DNA of 64,000 bases from Candidatus Butyricimonas faecavium (GTDB lineage: Bacteria > Bacteroidota > Bacteroidia > Bacteroidales > Marinifilaceae). Positions 45,319 to 55,719 of the stretch are shown in pieces (position 1 is the first letter of the stretch; the number at the start of each line of letters is the position of its first letter). The position numbers and the translations under genes were made by a program. The notes under the pieces were generated by a model. The model ran no database searches and was not told where the DNA came from. It worked only from the letters and a program-made list of their open reading frames with translations. The stretch lies in assembly GCA_944321125.1 (NCBI GenBank), contig CALUKD010000004.1, forward strand, positions 1 to 64,000, read 5' to 3'.

Positions 45319-45909
45319 ATGGACAGGATTAAGTTAAAAGTTTTCGGATTATCCTATACTAGTATGTCGCAAACCGGTGCATATGCGCTGATTTTGGCGG
45401 AAGAAAATGATGCTTTCCGAATCCCTATCATTATCGGGATCGCTGAAGCTCAATCCATTGCCATACAGATGGAACACCTGCACTCGCAGCGTCCCTTGAC
45501 GCACGATTTGGTGAAAAGTTTGGCGGATAGTCTGGGAGTGGTTTTAGAGGAGGTTTATATATATCGTTGGGAATCCGGTATCTTCTATTCTGAACTGCGT
45601 TTCAGGAATGGTGATGAGATTCTGAAGATTGATTCGCGTACCTCTGATGCCATCGCTTTGGCTTTACGCTATAATTGTCCGATTTACATTGCGGCCAGCG
45701 TGATCGCCAAGACTGCCATTCCGATCTCTGATTTGGTTACGGGAGAATTTAGCGGACAAAAGCTTGTTGAACCGGAGAAACCCGAAACAACCGAGTATAA
45801 CTTTACGGTAGAAGAATTAACCCGTTTACTGGATGAGGCAGTGAAAAACGAGGATTACGAGAGTGCCTCTCGTTTCAGAGACATGCTGAAAGCTAGGAAA
45901 GAGGACTAA
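45319..45909 (+). CDS. Bifunctional nuclease family protein with C-terminal UVR motif
   Basis: A 196-aa protein. Residues 1-140 form the DUF151/BFN domain (VFGLSYTSMSQTGAYALILA, FRIPIIIGIAEAQSIAIQME, RTSDAIALALRYNCPIYIA); residues 160-196 form a UVR helical hairpin (LTRLLDEAVKNEDYESASRF) like that linking UvrB to UvrC. Plant relatives have nuclease activity and the combination suggests a nucleic-acid-linked role, but this is not shown for bacterial members. It lies 10 bp upstream of pgi and is probably cotranscribed. Confidence 0.9.
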   Translation: MDRIKLKVFGLSYTSMSQTGAYALILAEENDAFRIPIIIGIAEAQSIAIQMEHLHSQRPLTHDLVKSLADSLGVVLEEVYIYRWESGIFYSELRFRNGDEILKIDSRTSDAIALALRYNCPIYIAASVIAKTAIPISDLVTGEFSGQKLVEPEKPETTEYNFTVEELTRLLDEAVKNEDYESASRFRDMLKARKED

Positions 45910-45919
45910 TATATAAAAC

Positions 45920-47227
45920 ATGAAAATAATGGATTGCGTAAAACTTGACTATTCGAAGGTGTTATCGTTTGTAGGGGAACAAGAGATTGCCGTGCAACGA
46001 GAAAAAGCAATAAAGGCTCTAAAAAGCTTGGAAGACGGAACTTGTAAGGGAAGTGACTTTCTGGGCTGGCTTGACCTGCCCGTACACATCACGGATGATG
46101 AATTGAATCGTATTTCCGCTTGTGCCGGTAAGTTAAGGGAACAAACCGATGTTGTTGTCATCGTGGGAATCGGGGGATCTTACTTGGGAGCTAAGGCCGT
46201 GATCGAGGCCATGTCCGGTAGTTTCGATGCTTATTCCGGTACGAAGGTTGTTTTTGCAGGAAATAACGTGAGCGAGGACTACTTGTACGAGTTACAAGCG
46301 TTCCTCAAAGATAAGAGATTCGGTATATGCGTGATTTCCAAATCGGGAACCACGACAGAACCTGCCGTGACTTTTCGTTTGCTGAAAGATCAATTGATCG
46401 AGCAGGAGGGACTTGCCGTGGCAAGGGAGAGAATTGTTGCTATTACCGACGAGAAAAGGGGAGCTTTGCGGACGATGGCAGATCGGGAAGGGTATGAAAC
46501 TTTTGTAATTCCGGATAATGTTGGGGGACGTTACTCCGTGCTAACCCCGGTGGGATTGCTGCCGGTGGCTATTGCTGGTTTTGACATTCGGGCTCTGGTC
46601 AAGGGGGCCGTGGATATGCGGGCGTATAGCAAAGCTAACGGGGCCGAGCTTTCCGCTACTTATGCGGCTGTTCGGAATGCCCTCTACGAGAAGGGATATA
46701 TTATCGAGATTACGGTAAACTTCAATCCGAAACTACATTATGTTGCCGAATGGTGGAAGCAGCTTTACGGGGAAAGCGAGGGGAAGGAAAATAAGGGAAT
46801 ATTCCCTGCCAGCGTTGACTTTACCACTGATTTGCATTCCATGGGACAATACATACAGGAAGGACGTCGCGTTCTCTTCGAGACGGTTCTTTCCATTGAT
46901 AAAACGAAATATCAGTTACAAGTGCCTTGTGATGCTCATGACCTTGATAAACTGAATTATCTGGCCGGAAAACGTATTGATGAGGTAAACAAGATGGCTG
47001 AACTGGGAACCCAACTCGCCCATGTGGATGGGGGAGTACCTAATATCCGGGTCATAATCCCGGAACTGACGGAGTATTACTTGGGCCAACTGTTCTATTT
47101 CTACGAATTGGCTTGTGGCATCTCCGGCGGCATCCTCGGTGTGAACACTTTCGACCAACCGGGTGTGGAGGCTTACAAGAACAATATGTTCATGCTACTT
47201 GGTAAGCCGGGGTACGAGAGAAAATAA
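45920..47227 (+). CDS. pgi: Glucose-6-phosphate isomerase
   Basis: A 435-aa compact bacterial PGI that interconverts glucose 6-phosphate and fructose 6-phosphate. Visible motifs are [20 protein letters not shown] and [18 protein letters not shown] (sugar-phosphate-binding SIS loops), [14 protein letters not shown] (PGI signature 1) and [20 protein letters not shown], with the C-terminal [17 protein letters not shown] block. An alternative ATG at 45929 gives [10 protein letters not shown]. It converges on thiF with a bidirectional terminator between. Confidence 0.97.
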   Translation: MKIMDCVKLDYSKVLSFVGEQEIAVQREKAIKALKSLEDGTCKGSDFLGWLDLPVHITDDELNRISACAGKLREQTDVVVIVGIGGSYLGAKAVIEAMSGSFDAYSGTKVVFAGNNVSEDYLYELQAFLKDKRFGICVISKSGTTTEPAVTFRLLKDQLIEQEGLAVARERIVAITDEKRGALRTMADREGYETFVIPDNVGGRYSVLTPVGLLPVAIAGFDIRALVKGAVDMRAYSKANGAELSATYAAVRNALYEKGYIIEITVNFNPKLHYVAEWWKQLYGESEGKENKGIFPASVDFTTDLHSMGQYIQEGRRVLFETVLSIDKTKYQLQVPCDAHDLDKLNYLAGKRIDEVNKMAELGTQLAHVDGGVPNIRVIIPELTEYYLGQLFYFYELACGISGGILGVNTFDQPGVEAYKNNMFMLLGKPGYERK

Positions 47228-47257
47228 AAAATGAACTGGCCTTGCCAGTTCATTTTT
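47226..47257. terminator. Bidirectional terminator between pgi and thiF
   Basis: ATGAACTGGC (47231-47240) pairs with GCCAGTTCAT (47243-47252), flanked by A run and T run. Its right edge touches the last codon of thiF. Confidence 0.93.
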
Positions 47258-48003
47258 TATTTGAACAAGGATTCCTCCTCCCGTTCCTTCTTTCGGATAG
47301 TAAAAGTAAGATACGTGTTATTCAATATATCTATGGTCAATAATTTCCCGGAAAGTACGCCGGGTTTCTCTAGTATGATTTTAATAGCCTCGTTTGCTTG
47401 TAAAGATCCGACAATTCCCGGTAATGCCCCGATGACACCCAGTGGTTGCGAGAAATTCTCGATTTCGTCATTGTACTCGAAAAGGTCCCGGTAAGTGGGG
47501 CCGTTTTGATAATTGAACACGGACACTTGCCCGCTGAACTCGCATATGCTACCATAAACGAACGGTTTTCCCAACTTCACGCAAGCATCGTTAATCAGGT
47601 AACGGGCGTGAAGATTATCTGTTGCGTCCATGACAATATCGTATTCGGAAATGATTTCCAGTGCGTTATTTAATGATAACCGGGTAAAATATGGTGTAAT
47701 CCGGGTGAATGGATTTAATTGTTTTAATTTCGTGGCGGCGACGGTAACTTTCGGACTTCCCACGTGGGTCGTGTCGTATAATATTTGGCGTTGTAGATTG
47801 GATTCTGAAACAACATCATCGTCCATGATACCGATATGGCCGATTCCTGCTGCCGTGAGGTAATATAATATAGGTGAGCCTAATCCCCCGGCTCCCACGA
47901 CCAGTATGCTTGTTTCCTTAATTTTTTCTTGTCCTTGAATTCTAATGTCGTGTAGGATAATGTGTCGATTATAACGTTCTTGTTCTTGATGGGTCAGTGG
48001 CAT
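47257..48003 (-). CDS. thiF: ThiF/MoeB/HesA-family ubiquitin-like protein adenylyltransferase
   Basis: A 248-aa E1-like enzyme expected to adenylate the C-terminal Gly of ThiS so sulfur can be loaded. Nucleotide-site motifs are present: VVGAGGLGSPILYYLTAAGI, DDDVVSESNLQRQ, DATDNLHARYLINDAC. However, the usual zinc ligands CxxC are not there: the place normally reading CYxC has TYRDLF and the C-terminus has no cysteine pair. It belongs to the thi set by function but is separated from thiH by the recombinase gene. MoeB or a HesA-like role is an alternative; thi context favours ThiF. Confidence 0.85.
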   Translation of the reverse strand: MPLTHQEQERYNRHIILHDIRIQGQEKIKETSILVVGAGGLGSPILYYLTAAGIGHIGIMDDDVVSESNLQRQILYDTTHVGSPKVTVAATKLKQLNPFTRITPYFTRLSLNNALEIISEYDIVMDATDNLHARYLINDACVKLGKPFVYGSICEFSGQVSVFNYQNGPTYRDLFEYNDEIENFSQPLGVIGALPGIVGSLQANEAIKIILEKPGVLSGKLLTIDILNNTYLTFTIRKKEREEESLFK

Positions 48004-48036
48004 CTGTAATGAAAATTCTAATTTGTTCTACTCCTA

Positions 48037-48642
48037 TTACTTGTTTTCGTTAATGTGTTGTTTGACAAATCGGTTGACCGTGCAGATGGATACTTTGTAC
48101 TTTTTGGCTATTTTCCTGTAAGGCACGCTGTTATCCATGAGTTCAATAATCTTCTCTTTGTTTTGTATCAACACGTTCAACTGCGGGCAACTGCCATACG
48201 GGCGCCCCAGCTTTTTTCCCTCGGCCTTTCTTACCGCGAGAGCCTCTCTTGTCCGGATGGATATAAGGTTACGTTCGATTTCTGCGACTAATCCGAAAGC
48301 AAACCCGAGGATTTTACTGTTCAGATTATTCTCGAAAGTGTATCCTTCTTTTGTACTATGAAGAACAATTTTACGTTGAATACAAGTATTGATGATATTC
48401 ATAATGTCGATCAATGTCCTGCTTAGTCGAGATACTTCCGTGACGATGAGACAATCGCCTTCCTGCAAAGATTCCAGAAGATCGCCTAGTTTTCGGTCAT
48501 TACTATGTACTTTTCCACTGACAACGTCATGATACCACTTGTCAATATTAAGTCCCCGGTGGGCTGCAAATTTCTTGATCTCCTCCTGCTGGTTCTCCAA
48601 ATGCTGTTTGTTTGTGCTGACTCGCAAATATGCAACTACCAT
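48037..48642 (-). CDS. Mpi-like serine recombinase (DNA invertase)
   Basis: A 201-aa serine recombinase closely resembling the Bacteroides master invertase Mpi. The catalytic region has YLRVSTNKQ with Ser9, then VVSGKVHSNDRKLGDLL, IVTEVSRLSRTLIDIM (active-site Arg pair), SKILGFAFGLVAEIERNLIS and RTREALAVRKAEGKKLGRPY, followed by an HTH (YRKIAKKYKVSICTVNRFVK). Mpi-type enzymes invert promoters between short inverted repeats and thereby switch capsule and outer-membrane genes. This copy sits alone between thiF and thiH, 33 bp upstream of thiF, with no other element genes or obvious target repeats next to it. Confidence 0.92.
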   Translation of the reverse strand: MVVAYLRVSTNKQHLENQQEEIKKFAAHRGLNIDKWYHDVVSGKVHSNDRKLGDLLESLQEGDCLIVTEVSRLSRTLIDIMNIINTCIQRKIVLHSTKEGYTFENNLNSKILGFAFGLVAEIERNLISIRTREALAVRKAEGKKLGRPYGSCPQLNVLIQNKEKIIELMDNSVPYRKIAKKYKVSICTVNRFVKQHINENK

Positions 48643-48738
48643 AATTAAATTGATTTTAAAGTATTAAAAAGACAAACGTAACAAAAGGAGAAGAATATTT
48701 ATTGTTTTTCAAAGGTTAAAAGAAGTTATCAAACATAT

Positions 48739-48775
48739 AATAATAAGGTCTGGGATACTACCAAACCTTATTATT
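48739..48775 (-). terminator. Hairpin just after thiH
   Basis: AATAATAAGGT (48739-48749) pairs perfectly with ACCTTATTATT (48765-48775), starting 5 bp beyond the thiH stop. The tail on the minus strand is AT-rich but not a pure T run. It may end the thi transcript before the recombinase gene. Confidence 0.65.
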
Positions 48776-48780
48776 GTTAA

Positions 48781-49890
48781 CTACATCCATGCGTCCCAAT
48801 CCTTCCAGACTGGCTCATACCCTTGTGCCTTGATGGCCTCTACCATCTCTTGCGGGGTACGGTTGTCGTTGATGGCAAATTGTTCCAATTCCTTGTGGGG
48901 AACAACATACCCGCCCGGTTCCGTGCTTGACCCGGCACTCATGGACGTGGCTCCCAAGTGCATTACGTGATCCCGGAATTCCCGGCTTTCCCGTGTGGAT
49001 ATGGAGATTTCAGCCTGCTGATCCAGTAAACGGTAGGCGCATATCAGTTGCACCATCTGCTTGTCGTTGATCGGATCTTTCGGCATGAAAGCTCCGGCGT
49101 GCGGGCGTAAACGGGGAAGAGAAATCGAGTACTTGGAACGCCAGTAGGTCTTTTCTAGGTATTTCAAGTGCAGGGCCGTGAAGAAAGAGTCCGTACGCCA
49201 GTCTTCCAGCCCGAGCAATGCCCCGATACCCATTTTTTGAACTCCTGCCGTACATACCCTGTCGGGAGTTTCCAGACGGTAGCGGTAATTGGCCTTTCGT
49301 CCCTTGGGGTGGTACTTGGGATATTGTTGCTCGTTATATGTTTCTTGGTACACGCACACGAAGCTTAACCCCGCTTCATGCAGGCGGGCATAGTCGGCCG
49401 TGTCGAGAGGTTGCACTTCAAGAGCGATCTGCGAGAATTTGTCCCGTACTGCACGAATCACTTTCTCGTAATAGTCCACCGTGGTCACGGCAGGCGCCTC
49501 GCCCGATACGAGTAGCAGGTGTTTGAACCCCCATCCGGTAATGACATCGGTTTCTGCCTGTACCTCTTCGAGGGTAAGCATCTTCCGGTGAATATCGTTG
49601 TCGTGGTTGAAGCCGCAATACACGCAAAAATTCGTGCAGTAATTGGAAACGTACAAGGGAATATACAACTGGATCGTGTTCCCGAATCTTTCCAAGGTCA
49701 AGTGGTTGGCCTCCACGGCCATATCTTCCAGCAGTGGGGTTGCCGCCGGGGAGATTAACGCCATAAAATCATCTAACGTGCGATGCGGGTTATTAATTGC
49801 CGCAATTGCATCGTTTTTCGACTTATCCATGATGTTTTGTTTCACATCATTCCAGTCGTAGGTTTTCAAAGTATCGTAGAATGAAGTCAT
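48781..49890 (-). CDS. thiH: 2-iminoacetate synthase ThiH
   Basis: A 369-aa radical SAM enzyme that cleaves tyrosine to give dehydroglycine for thiazole formation. The cluster motif is YCTNFCVYCGFN (CxxxCxxC) near residue 85; LTLEEVQAETDVI, HLLLVSGEAPAVTTVDYYEK, QPLDTADYARLHEAGLSFV and the C-terminal GSSTEPGGYVVP segment are typical. Length is normal. It is the last gene of the riboswitch-controlled thi operon and is separated from thiG by a perfect 14-bp-stem hairpin. Confidence 0.97.
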   Translation of the reverse strand: MTSFYDTLKTYDWNDVKQNIMDKSKNDAIAAINNPHRTLDDFMALISPAATPLLEDMAVEANHLTLERFGNTIQLYIPLYVSNYCTNFCVYCGFNHDNDIHRKMLTLEEVQAETDVITGWGFKHLLLVSGEAPAVTTVDYYEKVIRAVRDKFSQIALEVQPLDTADYARLHEAGLSFVCVYQETYNEQQYPKYHPKGRKANYRYRLETPDRVCTAGVQKMGIGALLGLEDWRTDSFFTALHLKYLEKTYWRSKYSISLPRLRPHAGAFMPKDPINDKQMVQLICAYRLLDQQAEISISTRESREFRDHVMHLGATSMSAGSSTEPGGYVVPHKELEQFAINDNRTPQEMVEAIKAQGYEPVWKDWDAWM

Positions 49891-49896
49891 TTGCTT

Positions 49897-49910
49897 AACG
49901 TTTAAACGTT
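49897..49910. repeat. Perfect 14-bp palindrome upstream of thiH
   Basis: AACGTTTAAACGTT lies 6 bp upstream of the thiH start. Possibly just part of the structured thiG-thiH spacer; a recombinase or repressor site is possible but unsupported. Confidence 0.4.
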
Positions 49911-49913
49911 TGT

Positions 49914-49963
49914 AAGGTTTATAAAGTGAACTCCCTCCCGGGGGGCATTACTTTATAAACCTT
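49914..49963. repeat. Long hairpin between thiG and thiH
   Basis: AAGGTTTATAAAGT (49914-49927) and ACTTTATAAACCTT (49950-49963) are perfect inverted repeats; the 22-nt middle contains a second small GC-rich stem around CCCGGGG. Confidence 0.85.
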
Positions 49964-49973
49964 ATGAACTCAT

Positions 49974-50738
49974 TTAATCCAAAAATGCCGTTAACGGAGA
50001 ACTCGCTTGGGCGTGGCGGTATTGTTTGGCGAGTTTTGCCTCGAATGCCATATGTCCGGCTTCTACGGCCAGTTTAAAGGCCCGTCCCATTTCTACCGGG
50101 TTCGGCGATACGGCGATAGCGGTATTCACCAACACGGCGGCAGCACCCATTTCCATGGCAGCAGCGGCGTGGGAGGGGGCACCGATTCCGGCATCCACGA
50201 TAACGGGGACATTACTTTGTTCTATAATAATTTCTAGCAGGTCACGGGTCACCAGTCCTTTGTTCGTACCGATCGGTGCACCTAATGGCATCACGGTTGC
50301 GGCCCCGGCATTTTCAAGGTGTTTGCAAAGTACCGGGTCGGCTTGAATGTAGGGTAATACCACGAATCCCAGTTTTGCCAATTCTTCGGTGGCTTTCAGG
50401 GTTTCAATCGGGTCGGGCAACAAGTACTTGGGATCGGGATGTATTTCCAGTTTCAGCCAGTTCGTACCGAGAGCCTCTCTCGCCAGTTGTGCGGCGAACA
50501 CGGCTTCCTTGGCGGTTCTCACGCCGGAAGTATTGGGAAGCAAGGTGATATGAGGCGCTTTTAAGTGGGCCAGAATATCATCGTCCTTACCGTCTAGGCT
50601 GACACGTTTCAGGGCGACGGTTACAAGTTGTGACTCGGATGCCAAAATGGCGTCCTCCATCAATTGATTGGATGCGAATTTACCGGTTCCAGTAAATAGG
50701 CGTGAGGTAAATTCCTTGTCTGCTATTTTTAAAGTCAT
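49974..50738 (-). CDS. thiG: Thiazole synthase ThiG
   Basis: A 254-aa TIM-barrel enzyme forming the thiamin thiazole from deoxyxylulose phosphate, dehydroglycine and ThiS-thiocarboxylate. Motifs include [34 protein letters not shown] (Lys for the Schiff base), [51 protein letters not shown] and [20 protein letters not shown] (phosphate site). The length is standard. It sits between the thiEDE fusion and thiH. Confidence 0.97.
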   Translation of the reverse strand: MTLKIADKEFTSRLFTGTGKFASNQLMEDAILASESQLVTVALKRVSLDGKDDDILAHLKAPHITLLPNTSGVRTAKEAVFAAQLAREALGTNWLKLEIHPDPKYLLPDPIETLKATEELAKLGFVVLPYIQADPVLCKHLENAGAATVMPLGAPIGTNKGLVTRDLLEIIIEQSNVPVIVDAGIGAPSHAAAAMEMGAAAVLVNTAIAVSPNPVEMGRAFKLAVEAGHMAFEAKLAKQYRHAQASSPLTAFLD

Positions 50739-50741
50739 TTT

Positions 50742-50793
50742 TGATTTTAGATTTTAGATTTTTAATTTTAGATTCCAGCTGCACGGGACCAAC
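50742..50793 (-). repeat. Hairpin-repeat copy between thiEDE and thiG
   Basis: Read on the minus strand it gives GTCCCGTGCAGCTGGAATCT followed by repeated TAAAATC units, matching copies at 43326, 57677 and 60558. The right arm is not conserved. Confidence 0.55.
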
Positions 50794-50796
50794 GCT

Positions 50797-52782
50797 TTAA
50801 CTATCCCCTCTAACTCCTCCTGTGTTCAATTTTCTCATTATTTCCTTCGTTTTTGCTGTTATATCCTCGCTGTTTTTAAGTAGGGAGGAAAGGGCAATAC
50901 CCGTGACGCCCGTGTTTAGTATCGGTTGAATGTCGTCTTCCCGGATACCTCCGATAGCGTGTACGGGGAGATAGATGCCCTCTTCCCGGCAGGCGTCTAT
51001 GATTCTCCGGTAACCTTCAAGACCGAGAACCGGGCTGAGACGCTTTTTCGTCGTGGTGTACGTGAACGGTCCCAGACCGATGTAGTCTACCTGTTGACGA
51101 AAACGGGCTACCACGTCTTCAAACGTGTTGCACGTACCACCGATGATTTTCGAATAACCTAGAATCCGGCGGGCTTCGAGGGGATTCATGTCCTCTTTTC
51201 CCAAGTGTACCCCGTCGGCGTCCAGCTCCAAGGCGATATCCACGTTGTCATTGACAAGGAACAAAGCCCCGTACCGTCGGCAAATCTCTTTTACGGCCTG
51301 TCCCGTGCGTATAAACTCTTCCCGGTCGGCCTCTTTCATCCGTAGCTGCACCCAGCGGCATCCTCCCTTGCACACGGCCTCCACCTGTTCGGGAATAGAA
51401 ACTCCTTCCTTGTAGTCGGTGATATATTGCAAGGGAATGTGGTACAAGTCTACTTCCGGGGCAGTACTTTCCACGCGGTTATGTATCCCTAGGTTCGTAT
51501 CGTTGGAGCGGATAAATCTCGCCACGTAATGCTGTCCCAGCCGGCAGGCGTCGGGGAGGGGATAGCCGAGCGTGAGATACGAGGCTATGGCCGAGGAGAG
51601 GACACATCCCGTCCCGTGTTTCCCGTGCTTTGCCCGTGCCACCGAGAAGGAATACACGCGGTCCGGGGTGATCAACCGATCGGTGGCCAACGCCCCGTCG
51701 TTATGACCGCCTTTCCAGAGGATATTGAGGTGTAAGGTGCGGGCAAGAGCTTGCAAATTTGCCGTATCCGTATGGTTCCCGAAAAGTATTTTCAGCTCGT
51801 CCGTGTTCGGGGTAATCAAGTATATTTCCTGAAGTATATCCTGCAACTGTCCAAGGTTTTCCCCGTTGTGAAACTGGAATCCGGCACTGGCTTTCAGTAT
51901 GGGGTCCCAGATAATCCTAACCTTGGGGAGCGTTGTCCGGAGGTATTTCACGACTTCTTCCAGCGTGTTGAAACTTTCGATCAACCCGATCTTGACGTAA
52001 GCGGGGTTAAATTCCCGGAACAGAACGTCGCATTGCTGGATGATTTCTCCCGGCGTGAGCCACTTCGTCCCGAGATACGTGTTTTGGTTCTGAAAGGTGA
52101 TTGCACTGCTTGTTCCGAGTCCATATACCCGGCAGCTTTCGAACGTTTTGATGTCTGCCGTCACCCCGGCCCCGGAACTTTGGTCAAATCCGGCGATGCT
52201 TAAAACCTCATCGGGCAATATGCCGGTAAACCGGGCAACGGTTTCCGATGGTTCTTCCCACGCGTATCCTAGCAAGGCTATACCTCGGAATCCCAGTTGA
52301 CGGCATTCCGCCACTTTTTCCCCGGTGATTCCCCCTAGGGCGATAACGGGTATTTGTCTCTTTTGCAAGTTTTCCTTCAGGAATTCCGGGCTAAATGCCG
52401 ACAGGTACCCCGGTTTGGAAATACTGTCAAATATCGGGCTTAGGAACACGTAGTTCGGCTCGAAAGGCAAGGTGTCGATTTCCTCGAAGGAGTGGCACGA
52501 CACGCTCACGTGCCCGAATCGCTCCCGTCCGGTGAACGCCCCCGCCTCGTTGTATTTCAAATGAATCCCTCTTAACCCGTACTCTTCCGCCAGTTCGAAG
52601 TGGTTGTGCAAGACAATGCGTTCCCGGAAGCAGGGACGGATGTCTCGGATATAGCGTTCTAGCGTGTTCCGGTTTGCCCCCGGCTTTCGCAGGTGTAACA
52701 GGTGCAAGCCGTTTTCAAAGAGCCTGTTCACGATACGCCCTTCATCCGGCAGCGAATAGGGAGGGGTAATGATGATTAACAT
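50797..52782 (-). CDS. thiED: Trifunctional fusion ThiE-like / ThiD / ThiE
   Basis: A 661-aa protein with three thiamin domains. Residues ~1-195: a thiamin-phosphate-synthase-like (ThiE/TenI) barrel (LLHLRKPGANRNTLERYI, VSVSCHSFEEID, FLSPIFDSISKPGY, VIALGGITGEKV). Residues ~200-440: HMP/HMP-phosphate kinase ThiD (LSIAGFDQSSGAGVTADIKT, WDPILKASAGFQF, LITPNTDELKIL, GKHGTGCVLSSAIASYL). Residues ~450-650: a second, more canonical ThiE (WVQLRMKEADREEFI, LVNDNVDIALELDADGVHLG, YIGLGPFTYTTTKKRLSP, VHAIGGI). The first ThiE-like copy lacks the VHLG-type and LGP..T loops and resembles TenI, so it may be regulatory or structural. The parts are usually separate genes. Confidence 0.92.
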   Translation of the reverse strand: MLIIITPPYSLPDEGRIVNRLFENGLHLLHLRKPGANRNTLERYIRDIRPCFRERIVLHNHFELAEEYGLRGIHLKYNEAGAFTGRERFGHVSVSCHSFEEIDTLPFEPNYVFLSPIFDSISKPGYLSAFSPEFLKENLQKRQIPVIALGGITGEKVAECRQLGFRGIALLGYAWEEPSETVARFTGILPDEVLSIAGFDQSSGAGVTADIKTFESCRVYGLGTSSAITFQNQNTYLGTKWLTPGEIIQQCDVLFREFNPAYVKIGLIESFNTLEEVVKYLRTTLPKVRIIWDPILKASAGFQFHNGENLGQLQDILQEIYLITPNTDELKILFGNHTDTANLQALARTLHLNILWKGGHNDGALATDRLITPDRVYSFSVARAKHGKHGTGCVLSSAIASYLTLGYPLPDACRLGQHYVARFIRSNDTNLGIHNRVESTAPEVDLYHIPLQYITDYKEGVSIPEQVEAVCKGGCRWVQLRMKEADREEFIRTGQAVKEICRRYGALFLVNDNVDIALELDADGVHLGKEDMNPLEARRILGYSKIIGGTCNTFEDVVARFRQQVDYIGLGPFTYTTTKKRLSPVLGLEGYRRIIDACREEGIYLPVHAIGGIREDDIQPILNTGVTGIALSSLLKNSEDITAKTKEIMRKLNTGGVRGDS

Positions 52783-52797
52783 GGTATTAATTTAGAA

Positions 52798-52846
52798 TTT
52801 AGAATGTAGAATGAATAGTTTTCCATTTTGGATTCTACATTCTAAA
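52798..52846. repeat. Perfect 15-bp-stem hairpin between thiC and thiEDE
   Basis: TTTAGAATGTAGAAT (52798-52812) pairs exactly with ATTCTACATTCTAAA (52832-52846) over a 19-nt loop. Confidence 0.88.
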
Positions 52847-52853
52847 CTTTACA

Positions 52854-54608
<1,755 letters not shown>

Positions 54609-54637
54609 TTAGTTGAATTTTATGTTTCTGCAATTTA

Positions 54638-54670
54638 AATTTAGAATGAATAGTTTTCCCATTCTAAATT
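54638..54670. repeat. Hairpin between thiS and thiC
   Basis: AATTTAGAATG (54638-54648) pairs exactly with CATTCTAAATT (54660-54670). It shares its arm sequence and AATAGTTTTCC loop with the hairpin at 52798-52846. Confidence 0.82.
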
Positions 54671-54681
54671 CTACATTTTAT

Positions 54682-54882
54682 TCACCCTCCCTGTACTGCC
54701 TTGATAATGATAATCTTGCTACCGTCTTGAAGCACGGTTTTTCCCCAGTCTGCACGGGGAATAACGTTGAAGTCCACGGCGATGGCAACGTTGTCCGTCG
54801 GGATGGCGTTGGCTTCCAGCACTTCGGGAAGCATCGTGCCGGGGGCACATTCGAAGGCTTTGTCGTTTATGAAAACTTGCAT
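54682..54882 (-). CDS. thiS: Sulfur carrier protein ThiS
   Basis: A 66-aa ubiquitin-like carrier that delivers sulfur to ThiG as a C-terminal thiocarboxylate. The start MQVFINDKAFECAPGTMLPE at 54882 gives the usual length; an in-frame ATG at 54933 would add 17 residues with no family match. The essential C-terminal Gly-Gly is present (KAVQGG). It is the first gene after the TPP riboswitch, and its partner adenylyltransferase gene thiF lies outside the operon proper, beyond the recombinase. Confidence 0.92.
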   Translation of the reverse strand: MQVFINDKAFECAPGTMLPEVLEANAIPTDNVAIAVDFNVIPRADWGKTVLQDGSKIIIIKAVQGG

Positions 54883-55061
54883 CGCCGAAGACGAATCACA
54901 AGTTGGCAGGTCACAAGTTACAGCTTCTTTCATCTTTTATCTTTTAGTTTTTATCCTCCCATCCCCCCTTACACAAAGAGAGATTAGAAGGGATCATCCG
55001 CTCTAAATTCTAAAATAATCTTCCGGGAAGTCTGTAAAACGAAATTCAGCTTGTATTATAA

Positions 55062-55192
55062 CTCTTTCCCTCCGCCGGCATTACCCGGATCAGGTTCATG
55101 GGTATAATCTCAGCCCGTTGTATTAACCTGCCGTTCTCGTGGCAGGCAGAAGTGTCGGGAAAAATCCCTTGCTTCTTAGGCACCCCTTCAGA
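55062..55192 (-). promoter_or_regulatory. TPP riboswitch (THI element)
   Basis: On the minus strand the conserved parts appear in order: GGGGTGCC (P1/P2 junction), a long P3 arm with TGCCTGCCACGAGAACGGCA, CTGAGATTATACCC, then GAACCTGATCCGGGTAATGC and CCGGCGGAGGGA. This is the thiamin pyrophosphate aptamer. It ends about 180 bp before the thiS start, so control is probably by transcription attenuation or by masking thiS translation; a clear terminator in the spacer was not identified. It should repress the whole thi operon when TPP is plentiful. Confidence 0.96.
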
Positions 55193-55194
55193 AT

Positions 55195-55489
55195 ATTTCA
55201 CGACAAAACTACGGATAATTTTTAAGACCTGCAATGACTGACTTCAAAAAGTAGCGGGTTACATTTTTAAAAAGGAAACATAAAAAAATGTAGGTTTGTT
55301 TTTGTTAATTATAGAAATATGTTTAAATTGTGGAAAAATAATACAATCATAAAATACTATAATAGGTGATACAGGAGGGGTGTCAATACGATTAGTAAAA
55401 TAACATAAGTTTTGGAAGTTGCAAAAATAGAATTTTGATATTGTCGATTATAGAGTTGTTAGAAATTTTGTTGTATTCAAATCAACGTT
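55195..55489. other. AT-rich spacer
   Basis: Nearly 300 bp with no gene. It must contain the promoter of the minus-strand thi operon and possibly one for the plus-strand genes to the right. A TACATTTTT/AAAAATGTA inverted repeat lies around 55262-55294. Confidence 0.5.
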
Positions 55490-55710
55490 ATGAAAAGGAA
55501 GGTCGTTTTTAGTTATTTAAGGTCCAGTATTTTTTTTATTTTGGTCATATTCTTATCTTGTAATGACGATTACATGGGCATGACGTGCAAATAGAAAAAT
55601 GGGATAAGATAGGGAAAGCTTTCATGGATTATTTACAATCCAGTTCCGATGGAATAATCCGATACAAATGTATGTTTATGGTCCGGACAGAAGAGCAACA
55701 TCTTAAATAA
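55490..55710 (+). pseudogene. Frameshifted small lipoprotein
   Basis: ATG 55490 opens a 34-codon frame, MKRKVVFSYLRSSIFFILVI then FLSCNDDYMG, a good lipoprotein signal, which stops at TAG 55592-55594. In the neighbouring frame the reading continues DVQIEKWDKIGKAFMDYLQS to TAA 55708-55710. A single-base insertion near 55575 would restore one ~73-codon gene. I do not recognise the family. Its 3-prime end overlaps the leader shared by the three tandem genes. Confidence 0.55.
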
Positions 55711-55719
55711 TATATAAAG

